From NCBI GenBank assembly GCA_028622995.1, contig JAJQJQ010000006.1:3782001-3846000 (forward strand): 64,000 nucleotides of DNA, given 5' to 3'. The stretch is from Panagrolaimus kolymaensis. Taxonomy: Eukaryota > Nematoda > Chromadorea > Rhabditida > Panagrolaimidae. The notes under the pieces are model-generated. The model was not told the origin of the DNA, did no database searches, and saw only the letters and a list, made by a program, of their open reading frames with translations. Every line of letters starts with the position of its first letter. Within the stretch, counting starts at the first letter, position 1. Shown piece after piece: positions 34,291 through 45,583 of the stretch. The position numbers were made by a program, and so were the translations under genes.

Positions 34291-37200
34291 TTAAAAGTTT
34301 TTCTTTATTCCCTTTCTCTGCTTCTTTTTTGCCTTCTTCACTTTCTTATTATTTCCTTTTCCACCACCTTTTGAGTTTGTTGCTTCTTTTTCTCCCACTT
34401 GAATGTTCTTTCCATTGGCCACATTAATAATCCTGATATGTTGAAGCAAGTGTTCGATCCATTGAATGTAAGACGATAAATAATTCTGTTCCTCTAAAAT
34501 AGTGATATTATTATTTTATATTGGTAGAGATTATTATTTTTCTATAAACTCCACTTTCAAAGTGAATAATTTAATAAACGTTTTATTACTTACTTTCTTC
34601 AAGTTCAGGACCATTTAATAATCTTAACTTCTCCAATTGTTCGTCGATAAGATATTTCTTCGGTAAGATTCGAGATACTTTGTTGCTAAAATGTATACAT
34701 AATTAATTACTATCATTTTGACGGTTAAACAAAGAAAGAGCTTTCCTTACATGTATTCAACAGATTCATGTAACTTTGCAGTTATAAATTGATTTAATTT
34801 AAAACGTTTTCCAGCTATATCACCTTCAGGAGTAAGTCGAGGTAATACTACAGGATCAATTTTTGGTGAAGCAAGATCTCGAACGTTATAACCCTAAAAG
34901 CGTTTAATAATATAAATTCTTGCAAAATGTTTTATCCAACTTACTTCTTTTACACGTCCATGATAATGTGTGACAAAGCTACCAGGTTGAAGAAATCCTT
35001 TTTCATCAATAGTAAGAGAGGCATTGCAAGAAGTTAGATAGCCAAACATTTCCCAATTAGGATCATCATCATACGTACATTTATAAATATTCGGAGAATG
35101 ATAATGTTTTGAGAATTTGAAACCTTGATATAAAACTTGTTGCTTTTGAGAATCTCGAACATATGTAGCTTTAAATTTTGAAATAACTGGAGTACTGGCA
35201 TTTAAGTTTGATTCAATCGATCTAATTCTATCATTGAAATAAATAACGTCAGGCTTAGAGAATTTTTTCGACTTTGATAATTGCCCATTGAGTTCATTGA
35301 TGATATTCGATCTTGATTCATTCAGTAGTTTAACGCGTCCCCTAAAAAGAGAACAATTAAATTCCTTTTTACTTAAACATAAGATGCGACTTTTTTGTTT
35401 CGTTTTTTACATCAAATTTAATAATTAAAAAGTTATATAATAAAAATAGGCTGCAAAATAAAGAAAAATTAAATTATTTAAACTTTCCTTGATTTTCGGC
35501 TTAATATTCACTTAGAAAAATCGTGAAAAATTTATCGAGAATTTTATAAATTTACAAAAAAAGAGAACGTTAAACTTACCAATAATCTTTTAAATATTTT
35601 TGCATAATATTCAAACTTTCTAGATAGTTTGTGTAAACAGGTTCAAGAACATTTCTAAACTTTAAATATTCTCTAATCTACAAACAAGAAAACCATAAAA
35701 ATTGAATGCTGATATTTAAAGCATCACTTACATCTTCATACTCATAATCATCATCTTCAGATGTATTTGGAATCGAATAAGGATCTTCGTCGACAAAATC
35801 ACTCAGTTCACTTTCATTATCATTGATCTAAAATTAAATGTCGTAATTTATCAAACATGAATCAAGAATAAAAACCTCTTCAGAAACTTACGTCGACAAT
35901 ATTCATCAAAGCATCCTTCGAGTCATCTTCATAGCTAAGCTACAAAAATGTTGTTAGAATTGGTAAAAATTTACAAAAATTTTGATATTAGGAGAAAGAA
36001 TAACTTGCTTTTCGAGGTCTTGGAATTGGACGTGGATGGTAATAATCAGAAAAACTTATACGTCTCCTACCAGAAATCTTAATACTACTTGATTCTTCCT
36101 AAAAAATAACCAAATAAAATAAAATAGTAACAAACATAATAATATGATTATTTGTTATGGTCAGCGCTGGCGGTTTTCGGTTTTTCGGTTCGGTTTTCGG
36201 TGCATTTTCGGTTCGGTTTTCGGTGAACCGAACCGAACCGAAAATCGAAAACCGAAGTATCCCGGTTTTCGGTTCAAACCGATAAACCGAAAACCGAGAA
36301 ACTTCGGTTTCGGTTCGGTGCACCGATTCGAACCGAAAAAACCGAATTCGTTTTTCATAGAAAAATGTATCTAGTTGTTATCCAAAGTGTTAGCAAACAT
36401 GCTAATAATGCATAAAAAGGCATTATTTAAGCAATACCTAATATTTTATCCCAAAAAATAACGATTTTGAATTTCAAACCGAACCGAAAACCGAAAAATT
36501 TTATAAACCGAAAAATCGAAAATCGAGGATTTCGGTTTTCGATTTAAACCGAAAAACCGAAAACCGATAAGCTTCGGTTTCGGTTCGGTTAACCGAAACC
36601 GAAAACCGAAGGATTTCGGTAAACCGCCAGCGCTGGTTATGGTGTTACTTTGAATCCTTTCTGATACATTTGTGTAGCGAATATTCCATTTTTCTTTTAC
36701 ATTTAAACTTACATTAGGCTGTTGTTCATTTGGAGGTGGTTCTGAAGTATCCATAGCTTCATATTCTTTATCTTCATGGTCTTTATTGCTGTTTAAATCT
36801 TTCTGAAAAACAAAAATCGAATTACACTTATATCATCAATACCGAGTTTTCTTCTTTGAAAACACCATGTTGGGATATTTTTGCGGTTAAACTTACATTA
36901 GGGTGTAAATATGAAGGAGATACAGGATCACCATTATCGAAATCTTGAACATCTGCATTGTTGTAAATTAAATCATCCTAAAAAAAGAAAAAATTAAGTT
37001 ACATTAAACTTCGGAAAATATGGGACAAGCTAATGGATGAAGAAACAAAAAACTTACTTGAGATCTTTGAGCCGCTAATTGTTGATTTTCTGTATCTGAA
37101 AATGAACAAAGTTATAATAGTGTTTAATAAACAAAACAACTTTGTTGTAATTCATTGAAAATAAAGCTACAGTTTAAACCCAACTATTATTTTGTTATTT

Positions 37201-38218
37201 TTTGTTCCACATATGAAGTTTTTACTCTTAGAAATTCAAAGAGAACTAAAAATGTAAGCAAGCCATGACGCAAATAATGACTAACTACAGCTATACATGG
37301 AGTTTTGAATCATCACAACATGAAACTTCACCCTGTAATCTAGCAGAACAAACCAAAAGTAAAGTTTTAGTAAAAGTAAACATGTTTGTCTTAAATTGCA
37401 ACACAATAATTTGTTGGGTTTGATAAAAAAGCAAAGTTGTAAAAACTTTGGTAGTATTGGTAGAAATTTCACACCCCTAAAATAAAAGAGATAGATAGCC
37501 CAAAATATAATGGCAGGTTAAACTTGGAGAAGGATGAAAAAATCCTATCATAATATTAATTTTCTTAACTACAGTAGATTTTTAAAGAGCATTCCAAAAA
37601 AACAGACAATCCAAACCTGACTATATAAAAAAGAGATGAAAAGAAACAAGAATAATAAGTTTATATTTGTGAAAAGTTAGCAACAAACCATTTATTCGCA
37701 GTAAAAAGTTTTGCTTTTTTATACCTTCCTTATCTCAATGTTGTGTAATAAAAAAAACGGATATACAAAAAGATCAACTATCAGAATAAAAAGTGAAACT
37801 AAAACCTTTTATAAAAATATTTCAAACAAAAAAAATTTCGGCTCGATCGAAAAATAAGAAAAAATATGCAATCATAACTAAACTTTCGATAGCAATATAA
37901 ATACGTACCTTCTGGTTTATTAGGACATCTTCTGGTATTATATGGATGGGTTGGTGGTGCTAAAAAAAATAAAGTTATTAAATGTAATTAAAAAAAACCC
38001 CATACGAAGTTCTTTAGGAGGCAACTTTAGTGGCTTTTTAGGAGGTGGAGAAGATGGCGGTTGAGCTGCTTTTTCTTTTCTTTCTTCACGCCCTGAAAAA
38101 ATAAATGAATGAATTGGAACAACAAAAACAAAAAAATACGTTGTAATTTTATATCATTTCTAAAAGGGTAATTATTCCAACGATTCTTTTTATTCTTCCG
38201 ATTACGAGCTTTCGTCAT
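34291..38218 (-). CDS. 14-exon acidic protein with basic tail, unknown function
   Basis: About 530 residues in 14 small exons, all joining in phase from ATG 38218 to TAA 34291. The N-terminus is basic (MTKARNRKNKKNRWNNYPF), followed by Pro-rich segments, an acidic middle (NDNESELSDFVDEDPYSI, SEDDDYEYED), helical segments (IREYLKFRNVLEPVYTNYLE) and a conserved-looking core containing YKCTYDDDPNWEMFGYLTSC and GFLQPGSFVTHYHGRVKE. The last exon ends in a Lys/Gly-rich tail (NGKNIQVGEKEATNSKGGGK) nearly matching that of the neighbouring kinase. One intron (36008-35940) has a GC donor (AAAA|GCAAGT). The intron between the exons near 36.71 kb and 36.10 kb holds a hAT-type MITE. No known domain is recognised; a nuclear or nucleic-acid-associated role would fit the charge pattern but is only a guess. 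Confidence 0.75.
36162..36635. mobile_element. hAT-type MITE, 474 bp, intronic
   Basis: A non-autonomous element with 15-bp perfect terminal inverted repeats, CAGCGCTGGCGGTTT, and subterminal arrays of CGGTTTTCGGTTCGGTTT on one side and their complement on the other. It is flanked by a perfect 8-bp target duplication, GTTATGGT, at 36154-36161 and 36636-36643. An 8-bp duplication and CAG-starting ends are typical of the hAT superfamily. Short open frames inside it (Arg/Phe/Gly repeats) are a by-product of the repeats. It lies in an intron of the minus-strand gene and leaves that gene's splice sites intact. Confidence 0.92.
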
Positions 38219-38429
38219 CCTATAAAGAAATATTTAAAACAATGTAAAAAGAAATACAGATTTATGGTTATGAATAAATAAAGCTGCGTTATTTTATGAT
38301 AAATAAAATCACATGTTAAAATTATGTGTGTGCAATGTGCAAATACAAAAATTCTATGTTGAAGTTAAAAAAAGAAGAATTTTCAACTGATAATTAATAC
38401 AAATAGATCTCTCTTTTTTGTGATACTAT

Positions 38430-41068
38430 AATTTTCTAAAATTAATCAATCTTTACATAGCTTTAACTCTATCGCCCAAGTTAATTCAAACGCTCTGGAA
38501 AATCCAATCAGCGTGAATGGCAGTAAAAAATAATATTTTTTTAATAACAAAAATTTGTTCGCTTGTTTTCTTTTATTTTTTTATCTTCAAAAATTAATCA
38601 AGCTTTACATAGCTTTAACTCTATCGCCCAAGTTAATTCAAACGCTATGGAAAATCCAATCAGCGTGAATGGCAGTAAAAAATAATATTTTTTTAATAAC
38701 AAAAATTTGTTCGCTTGTTTTTGGCTATTTTTTTATCTTCAAAAATTAATCAAGCTTTACATAGCTTTAACTCTATCGCCCAAGTTTTTAACAAACTCTC
38801 TGGAAAATCTAATCAGCGTGAATGGCAGTAAAAAATAATATTTTTTTAATAACAAAACTTTGTTCGCTTGTTTTTGGCTATTTTTTTATCTTCAAAAATT
38901 AATCAAGCTTTACATAGCTTTAACTCTATCGCCCAAGTTTATTCAAACGCTCTGGAAAATCCAATCAGCGTGAATGGCAGTAAAAAATAATATTTTTTTA
39001 ATAACAAAAATTTGTTCGCTTGTTTTTGGCTATTTTTTTATCTTCAAAAATTAATCAAGCTTTACATAGCTTTAACTCTATCGCCCAAGTTTATTCAAAC
39101 GCTCTGGAAAATCCAATCAGCGTGAATGGCAGTAAAAAATAATATTTTTTTAATAACAAAACTTTGTTCGCTTGTTTTTGGCTATTTTTTTATCTTCAAA
39201 AATTAATCAAGCTTTACATAGCTTTAACTCTATCGCCCAAGTTTATTCAAACGCTCTGGAAAATCCAATCAGCGTGAATGGCAGTAAAAAATAATATTTT
39301 TTTAATAACAAAACTTTGTTCGTTTGTTTTTGGCTATTTTTTTATCTTCAAAAATTAATCAAGCTTTACATAGCTTTAACTCTATCGCCCAAGTTTATTC
39401 AAACGCTCTGGAAAATCCAATCAGCGTGAATGGCAGTAAAAAATAATATTTTTTTAATAACAAAACTTTGTTCGCTTGTTTTTGGCTATTTTTTTATCTT
39501 CAAAAATTAATCAAGCTTTACATAGCTTTAACTCTATCGCCCTAGTTTATTCAAACGCTCTGGAAAATCCAATCAGCGTGAATGGCAGTAAAAAATAATA
39601 TTTTTTTAATAACAAAATTTTGTTCGCTTGTTTTTGGCTATTTTTTTATCTTCAAAAATTAATCAAGCGTTACATAGCTTTAACTCTATCGCCCAAGTTT
39701 ATTCAAACGCTCTGGAAAATCCAATCAGCGTGAATGGCAGTAAAAAATAATATTTTTTTAATAACAAAACTTTGTTCGCTTGTTTTTGGCTATTTTTTTA
39801 TCTTCAAAAATTAATCAAGCTTTACATAGCTTTAACTCTATCGCCCAAGTTTATTCAAACGCTCTGGAAAATCCAATCAGCGTGAATGGCAGTAAAAAAT
39901 AATATTTTTTTAATAACAAAACTTTGTTCGCTTGTTTTTGGCTATTTTTTTATCTTCAAAAATTAATCAAGCTTTACATAGCTTTAACTCTATCGCCCAA
40001 GTTTATTCAAACGCTCTGGAAAATCCAATCAGCGTGAATGGCAGTAAAAAATAATATTTTTTTAATAACAAAACTTTGTTCGCTTGTTTTTGGCTATTTT
40101 TTTATCTTCAAAAATTAATCAAACTTTACATAGCTTTAACTCTATCGCCCAAGTTTATTCAAACGCTCTGGAAAATCCAATCAGCGTGAATGGCAGTAAA
40201 AAATAATATTTTTTTAATAACAAAACTTTGTTCGTTTGTTTTTGGCTATTTTTTTATCTTCAAAAATTAATCAAGCTTTACATAGCTTTAACTCTATCGC
40301 CCAAGTTTATTCAAACGCTCTGGAAAATCCAATCAGCGTGAATGGCAGTAAAAAATAATATTTTTTTAATAACAAAACTTTGTTCGCTTGTTTTTGGCTA
40401 TTTTTTTATCTTCAAAAATTAATCAAGCTTTACATAGCTTTAACTCTATCGCCCTAGTTTATTCAAACGCTCTGGAAAATCCAATCAGCGTGAATGGCAG
40501 TAAAAAATAATATTTTTTTAATAACAAAATTTTGTTCGCTTGTTTTTGGCTATTTTTTTATCTTCAAAAATTAATCAAGCGTTACATAGCTTTAACTCTA
40601 TCGCCCAAGTTTATTCAAACGCTCTGGAAAATCCAATCAGCGTGAATGGCAGTAAAAAATAATATTTTTTTAATAACAAAACTTTGTTCGCTTGTTTTTG
40701 GCTATTTTTTTATCTTCAAAAATTAATCAAGCTTTACATAGCTTTAACTCTATCGCCCAAGTTTATTCAAACGCTCTGGAAAATCCAATCAGCGTGAATG
40801 GCAGTAAAAAATAATATTTTTTTAATAACAAAACTTTGTTCGCTTGTTTTTGGCTATTTTTTTATCTTCAAAAATTAATCAAGCTTTACATTGCTTTAAC
40901 TCTATCGCCCAAGTTTATTCAAAGTTTATTCAAACGCTCTGGAAAATCCAATCAGCGTGAATGGCAGTAAAAAATAATATTTTTTTAATAACATAAATTT
41001 GTTCCCTTGTTTTTGGCTATTTTTTTATCTTCAAAAATTAATCAAGCTTTACATAGCTTTAACTCTAT
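38430..41068 (+). repeat. 152-bp satellite array with higher-order duplication
   Basis: About 17 tandem units; the landmark CTTTAACTCTATCGCCC starts at 38461, 38613, 38765, 38918, 39070, 39222, then every 152 bases to 40894. The last partial unit (41057) is offset by an 11-bp internal duplication (GTTTATTCAAA near 40925). Units are nearly identical inside and diverge at the left edge. Marker variants recur exactly 912 bases (six units) apart: CCCTAGTTT at about 39540 and 40452, CAAGCGTTAC at about 39665 and 40577, and TTCGTTTGTT at about 39319 and 40231. This shows a six-unit block was duplicated. No coding potential; not a CRISPR (no spacers). Confidence 0.95.
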
Positions 41069-41940
41069 ATATTCAAAAATTTCTGATTTTATTTGGAGAG
41101 CTACAAATTTTTGTTTCAGAGATTGCCAGCTCCCAGTTAGATATTGAAAACAGTTTTGATAATCAAAGTGTCAGTGATCTTTAAAATAAATTGGAAACCA
41201 TCGCTGTTACAAAAAGTAGAAATCTTTTATTTTTTAAATAAAGTTTCTATAAGACTAACAAATTTTATTAATGAGATCTTTAAACCCATTGGACGCTAAT
41301 TCGGCCAAAAAAAATGGTAGACAAGAAAAAAAGTAAATTTCTTAAATTTTTGAAAGTTCAAACATTTTATGTTTGAAGCAATTAACACAATTTCTTTTTA
41401 TCAAACATCCATGGATGTGAACAAATTTATTCATTAATTTCTAAAAGTCAATGGACTCTAAAAAATCCAAAAACATGTTAAACAAGAAAGTAAAGTATTT
41501 TTAAATTTATTTTGCATTTGAAACTTTTCCATTTTCCCTTCTTCTAAAACTGGTTGTCTGTCGCTGTCATTCTATTTTTACATTCACATCACAAAAAAAG
41601 GAAAAGGAAAATTTGCATAAACTTTTTTCTTTCTCATTTACAAAAAATTTCTTTCTCATTTACAAAAAATGAAAAATTATTTGAGAAAAGAAACATCTAT
41701 AAATTTGCATATTACAACAAACTCAAAGAAAAATTTCTTACTTTTTTTAGTTTATTTTGTCTGTTAAGTTTACTTGCATACAGCCGCTCGAGGCATTAGC
41801 TTATAGCTCGAAACATTTATATAGGGAACAAAATCTAAATGGTGTTAAACGGGCTTGCACATGTTCGCTTGAAGGATCAACTATTACAAAATAAAGAAAA
41901 AGAATTTTTCATTCTCATTTTATGGAAATGAAATGGTGAT
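41069..41940. other. AT-rich spacer, no gene seen
   Basis: Between the satellite and the next repeat. Small frames (41554-41799) are Lys/Phe-rich and lack support. A 20-base direct repeat of TTTCTTTCTCATTTACAAAA occurs near 41625-41665. Confidence 0.45.
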
Positions 41941-41944
41941 GAGT

Positions 41945-42240
41945 GGCGGTTTTCTTTTGAGGAAGCATTAGGGACCTAATATCAAGCCAAGGATCCGTAG
42001 AAATAATAGCTGGGGAAGGATCCAAAGACCAAAATCAAGTGAAAGATCGTTAGCTGAAAAAAAAAATGATAGGATCCAGAGAAAGGATGGAATCGAGATA
42101 GGGAACAAGATCCGAATTGTAGAGACCTAATTTCAGAGAAAGGATCCAGTCAAATAATATCAGGGAAAGGATCCATAGAGCTAATATTTGGGGAAGGATC
42201 GAAGGACTTAATTTCGAGGATTCAAGGACCCGATATTATT
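41945..42240 (+). repeat. degenerate GGATCC tandem repeat
   Basis: Seven or more imperfect units built around GGGAAAGGATCC / GGGGAAGGATCC followed by a short A-rich segment (AGACCTAAT, AAATAATATC), at spacings of roughly 35-40 bases. It ends about 150 bases left of a Helitron-like 3' end and may be internal to that element. Confidence 0.65.
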
Positions 42241-42388
42241 GGTAGGTTTCAATAACCAAAAAAACAAAATAAAGGAAACACAGAAATTTCGTTAATATAG
42301 TAGCATGTATGTATCTTATTTTACTAAGAACTGTGCATTATAAACTGTAATAAAAAACATTATATTTTAAAAAAAATAACAATTGCTG

Positions 42389-42416
42389 GCGGGCCGAAGG
42401 CCCGCGTGCTGCCTAG
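42389..42416 (+). mobile_element. Helitron-like 3' terminus
   Basis: A perfect 7-bp stem GCGGGCC-GAA-GGCCCGC (42389-42405) is followed by GTGCTGC and a terminal CTAG at 42413-42416, with T as the next base. This is the classical Helitron 3' end: GC-rich hairpin, a few bases, CTRR, insertion before T. The element would extend leftwards and might include the GGATCC repeat. The 5' TC terminus was not identified, and no Rep/helicase coding sequence is present, so it would be non-autonomous. Confidence 0.55.
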
Positions 42417-42494
42417 TATCAAATTAAAAATTGCTAAGAAGAAAAATCTATAGTTCCCCCCTAACTTATCCAAAATTTTAAAATGAATTATTGG

Positions 42495-42543
42495 ATATAA
42501 AGCGGCAAAAAACGAAAACTTTTTGTTTTTTGCCGCTTTATAT
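42495..42543. repeat. perfect 19-bp inverted repeat hairpin
   Basis: ATATAAAGCGGCAAAAAAC at 42495-42513 is exactly repeated in inverse at 42525-42543, with an 11-base loop. The stem has no mismatch. The size resembles a small foldback or a miRNA-like hairpin, but arms of only 19 bp are shorter than a typical animal pre-miRNA. Confidence 0.8.
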
Positions 42544-42760
42544 GAAAAAAAGGTTTCAAACCACGAAGAATATAACGATAATAATTTTTTTATTTTTCTC
42601 TTTAACATTTTTTGGATTTTTAAATTGTCTTCAATGCTTTCTGCTACCTAATAATTTTTGGGACACATTCTCGACTATTTGACTTTAGAATAATAGCCAA
42701 AAGAATCATATCACAAAAGCCCGAACTCGAACAAACATTTACCAATCCAATTAAATTAGT

Positions 42761-43407
42761 GGTCGTTACTAAAAGGCGTGCCGGTCCAGCGTGCCGGCCC
42801 AAGCTACTAAAAGGCGTGCCGGTCCGGCGTGCCGCTCACTGTAGCTAAAAGGCATGCAGGTACATAGCTTTTTTTATCAAAAACTTTTTTACACATCTTC
42901 AATATCGTTTTTAGTATTATAATACAATCCTTTCTTACATTTTATAAACATTTTTCCCTTTGAAAACATATTGAAACGGTGGATTCCATTGCAGATTAAT
43001 AATAAAAATCTCGATTATAAGAGAAATATTAGTTAAATAAAGATCGTGGATTTTTAACTTTAAGAGAAGAAATTATCTTATTTTTTTTATAAAAATGGAA
43101 ACAATTTTAGTAAATTTAAATACCGATGGACATAAACGGTAATAGCGAAAAAAGGTGCTTGAATGGATGCGAAAAAAACTTATTTTAAGTAAAAATATTT
43201 TTGGTACTTGAACGATAAAATATTTCAATGATAAAAAAAGGTTAAAAATTACCGAGATTTAACTGTAATTAAGATTAAATAATAAATTTTTGTTAAAAAA
43301 GTTTTGGACCTTCACGTTTTTTAGCCATTATGAGCGGCACGCCGGACCGGCACGCCTTTTAGCAGCTTGGACCGGCACGCGGACCGGCACGCCTTTTAGT
43401 AACGACC
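42761..43407. mobile_element. Mutator-type MITE, 647 bp
   Basis: Terminal inverted repeats of roughly 80 bp, starting GGTCGTTACTAAAAGGCGTG and continuing with internal repeats of AAAAGGCGTGCCGGTCC and GCGTGCCGCTCA, flank an AT-rich centre with no coding sequence. A perfect 9-bp target duplication, TAAATTAGT, lies at 42752-42760 and 43408-43416. Long terminal repeats and a 9-bp duplication point to the Mutator/MULE superfamily. The left and right repeats differ by a few bases, so the copy is not brand-new. A transposase would have to come from elsewhere in the genome. Confidence 0.92.
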
Positions 43408-43416
43408 TAAATTAGT

Positions 43417-44802
43417 CAAACAAAAAAAACAAAAAAAAAGGAAAGCCAAAATCTTCACATGTTTAAACGTGACTTCGTACGACAACTCTTCTTTTGATGA
43501 CGTTTTCTTCATTCGTTCACACTCATATACTGCTGTTTTTTCCACAAGGGTTTCCTTCTCATGTTTGTTGTTCGATTTGTTTCTAGTTTTTCTTTCTTTA
43601 TGTTGTTTTTTTTATTCTTAAAATTCCAAGAAAGTCCTTTTTTGTTGAAAAAAAGAATCGGAACGTCGTTGGTTGATGTTTGGTCCGTTGAAAAATAAAA
43701 TGAGGAATTAAGCTGTTTCATCTAAATAGTTTTAAGTGTTTGTTTATCTTTTATCTTTTCACGTTCTTTGGCAAAAAAAAAATTTTTATGATTCCTTGCA
43801 AAAATACTTGCAGACATAAGAAAAAGATAGTTTTAAAATTTTTTATTTTATTTTTTAACAATTTTATTTTTTGTAAAAAAAATCATAAATCCATTCGTAT
43901 TATAAATAATAAAACAAACGATGTAAAAAACCGCAAGATGCCAAATAAAATATATTATAATTATTGTTGAAAATTAAAAAACAAAATTTTAGACACATGT
44001 ATGTAAATCATATATATACAAGTACAACCATTGACTTTACAGTTTTAAACTGAAAGCACAAAAGAAAGAGAAAAAAATTGAGTGCACCAAAGTGAAATTT
44101 TCTTTTTGGGTTAAAGCTTTTTTTGAATTCTTTTTTATAAAGTTTTTTAAAGCTTTAAAACAAAATATTTTATAGAGAGAGAAGAAAGAATGAAAAATAC
44201 AAAGTATAAAATATCTTAGACTGAGAAATAATCAATCTATGGTTTTAGCTTTAGAAGCTATTAAAGCTCTGATAAGAAATTTTTAAAAACATAGTAAAAT
44301 GGAATGAAGGCTTTTTTAAAAGACAAAAAAACATTGAGCATTAAATTAAAAAAGATGTTATATTATTATTGCTTGATATAAATAAATGAAAAAAGAACGT
44401 CTATGTACAATAATGAAATTGCTTGTTTTGAAAGAACAAAAGTTCCTCTCTTTTTTTGTCTTGTTTAAAAAAAGAGTATACCATGGGTTTCACATGATTT
44501 TTGTGGTGTTAAATAAGAAAAGCTTACGAGAGATAATAAGAATTTAAATAAGAAAAAAAGATTTCACAAATAATATGTATATGAGCAAAGAAGTGAAAGA
44601 AAGAAAAATATTTCAAGGGGTTTACTTAAGCTTCCATAAAAAATTGCTGCTTTCCATTGTATAGGCAACATTTCCATATGAACGACTTCAGTTTGATGTG
44701 GTAATTGAGCAAATAAATAAATATAAATTTTAAAAAAATTGAGCAAGTAATATTTGTTAATAAAATTCCATTTGGTGCCATAAATAATTAAACAATGATG
44801 AT
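43417..44802. other. intergenic, no gene seen
   Basis: About 1.4 kb of AT-rich sequence. Frames at 43509-43721 (minus) and 43740-43970 (plus) are Lys/Asn/Phe-rich and unsupported. No repeat or RNA gene recognised. Confidence 0.5.
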
Positions 44803-45583
44803 TTACCAGAATTTTGCTGAACGGATAAGTCCACCAGCTTTTTCAGGTTTTTTGATGTGACTCGTGCAGCTATTACAAGCTGATGGAAGTCGAAGGAATT
44901 CTTGTGAAGCGAGTTTAAGGTTGTGTCCTTCATTAACGGTGAAGAAAAGGGAACCAACGCCATCAAGATATTCTTTGGTTTCAGAGACTTTGGTGAAACT
45001 AAAAAAATATTTTAAATTAAAACCATGTTTGTAAAAAAATATGTTTGTTAACTTACGTTTTTCCATCAGAATTTTTTACAAAGATTTCAATGGACCAATA
45101 TCCATGTCCACATCCATCAGCTCTGGGTGAAAAGCGTTGAGTTTTGCCATATTTTTCAAATCTCATTTTCCCAGATGATTCGCCATTGGGTGAAGAAATG
45201 CAAAGCCAAAAATCTTCTGAAGTTAATGAGGCAATATCAATTTCAATTTGGCGAGCTTCAACAATGCATTTATGATTTGGGGATGAATGACTGCAAGCTT
45301 CTCCAGTGTGAAGAGTTGAAACTGAACGTTTAAGTCCGCATCCATTATTAACATTGGTGTTGTTGTTGCTGCTTCCAGAGGGTGAACGAGAAGTTACAGG
45401 AGAAGTTGAAAGTTTAGCAAATAAATCACTTTCATCCATATCTGTGAAATCTCCATGTAATTCATCTTCAAAATAATCCAATGCTGCTGTGGATGATGCA
45501 ATGGCTTCACATGCTTCAAACTTCATCATAGCTGAAAGCCCAGCAAATGATGGCAAAAGATTGGGTTTTGAAACGATAAACAT
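44803..45583 (-). CDS. conserved-looking protein of unknown function
   Basis: Two exons (45583-45057 and 44998-44803) join in phase to 240 residues. The N-terminal half is Ser/Asn-rich with an acidic patch (DYFEDELHGDFTDMDESDLF) that looks like a transactivation-type or docking segment. The C-terminal half is compact: EIDIASLTSEDFWLCISSPN, GKMRFEKYGKTQRFSPRADG, CGHGYWSIEIFVKNSDGKTF, then DGVGSLFFTVNEGHNLKLAS and a Cys pair in SACNSCTSHIKKPEKAGG. No signal peptide or membrane helix. I do not recognise the family. The upstream 45.7-46.1 kb is GC-richer with GGCGGAG and CCCGCCGCCCGCG patches, probably its promoter. Confidence 0.75.

Noticed and set aside
36099..36374. Arg/Phe/Gly-rich open frames on both strands
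   Set aside because: They are translations of the CGGTT-type subterminal arrays of the hAT-type MITE, open in several frames at once.
38430..41068. CRISPR-like array
   Set aside because: Units are contiguous 152-bp copies without unique spacers, in a eukaryotic context; it is a satellite.
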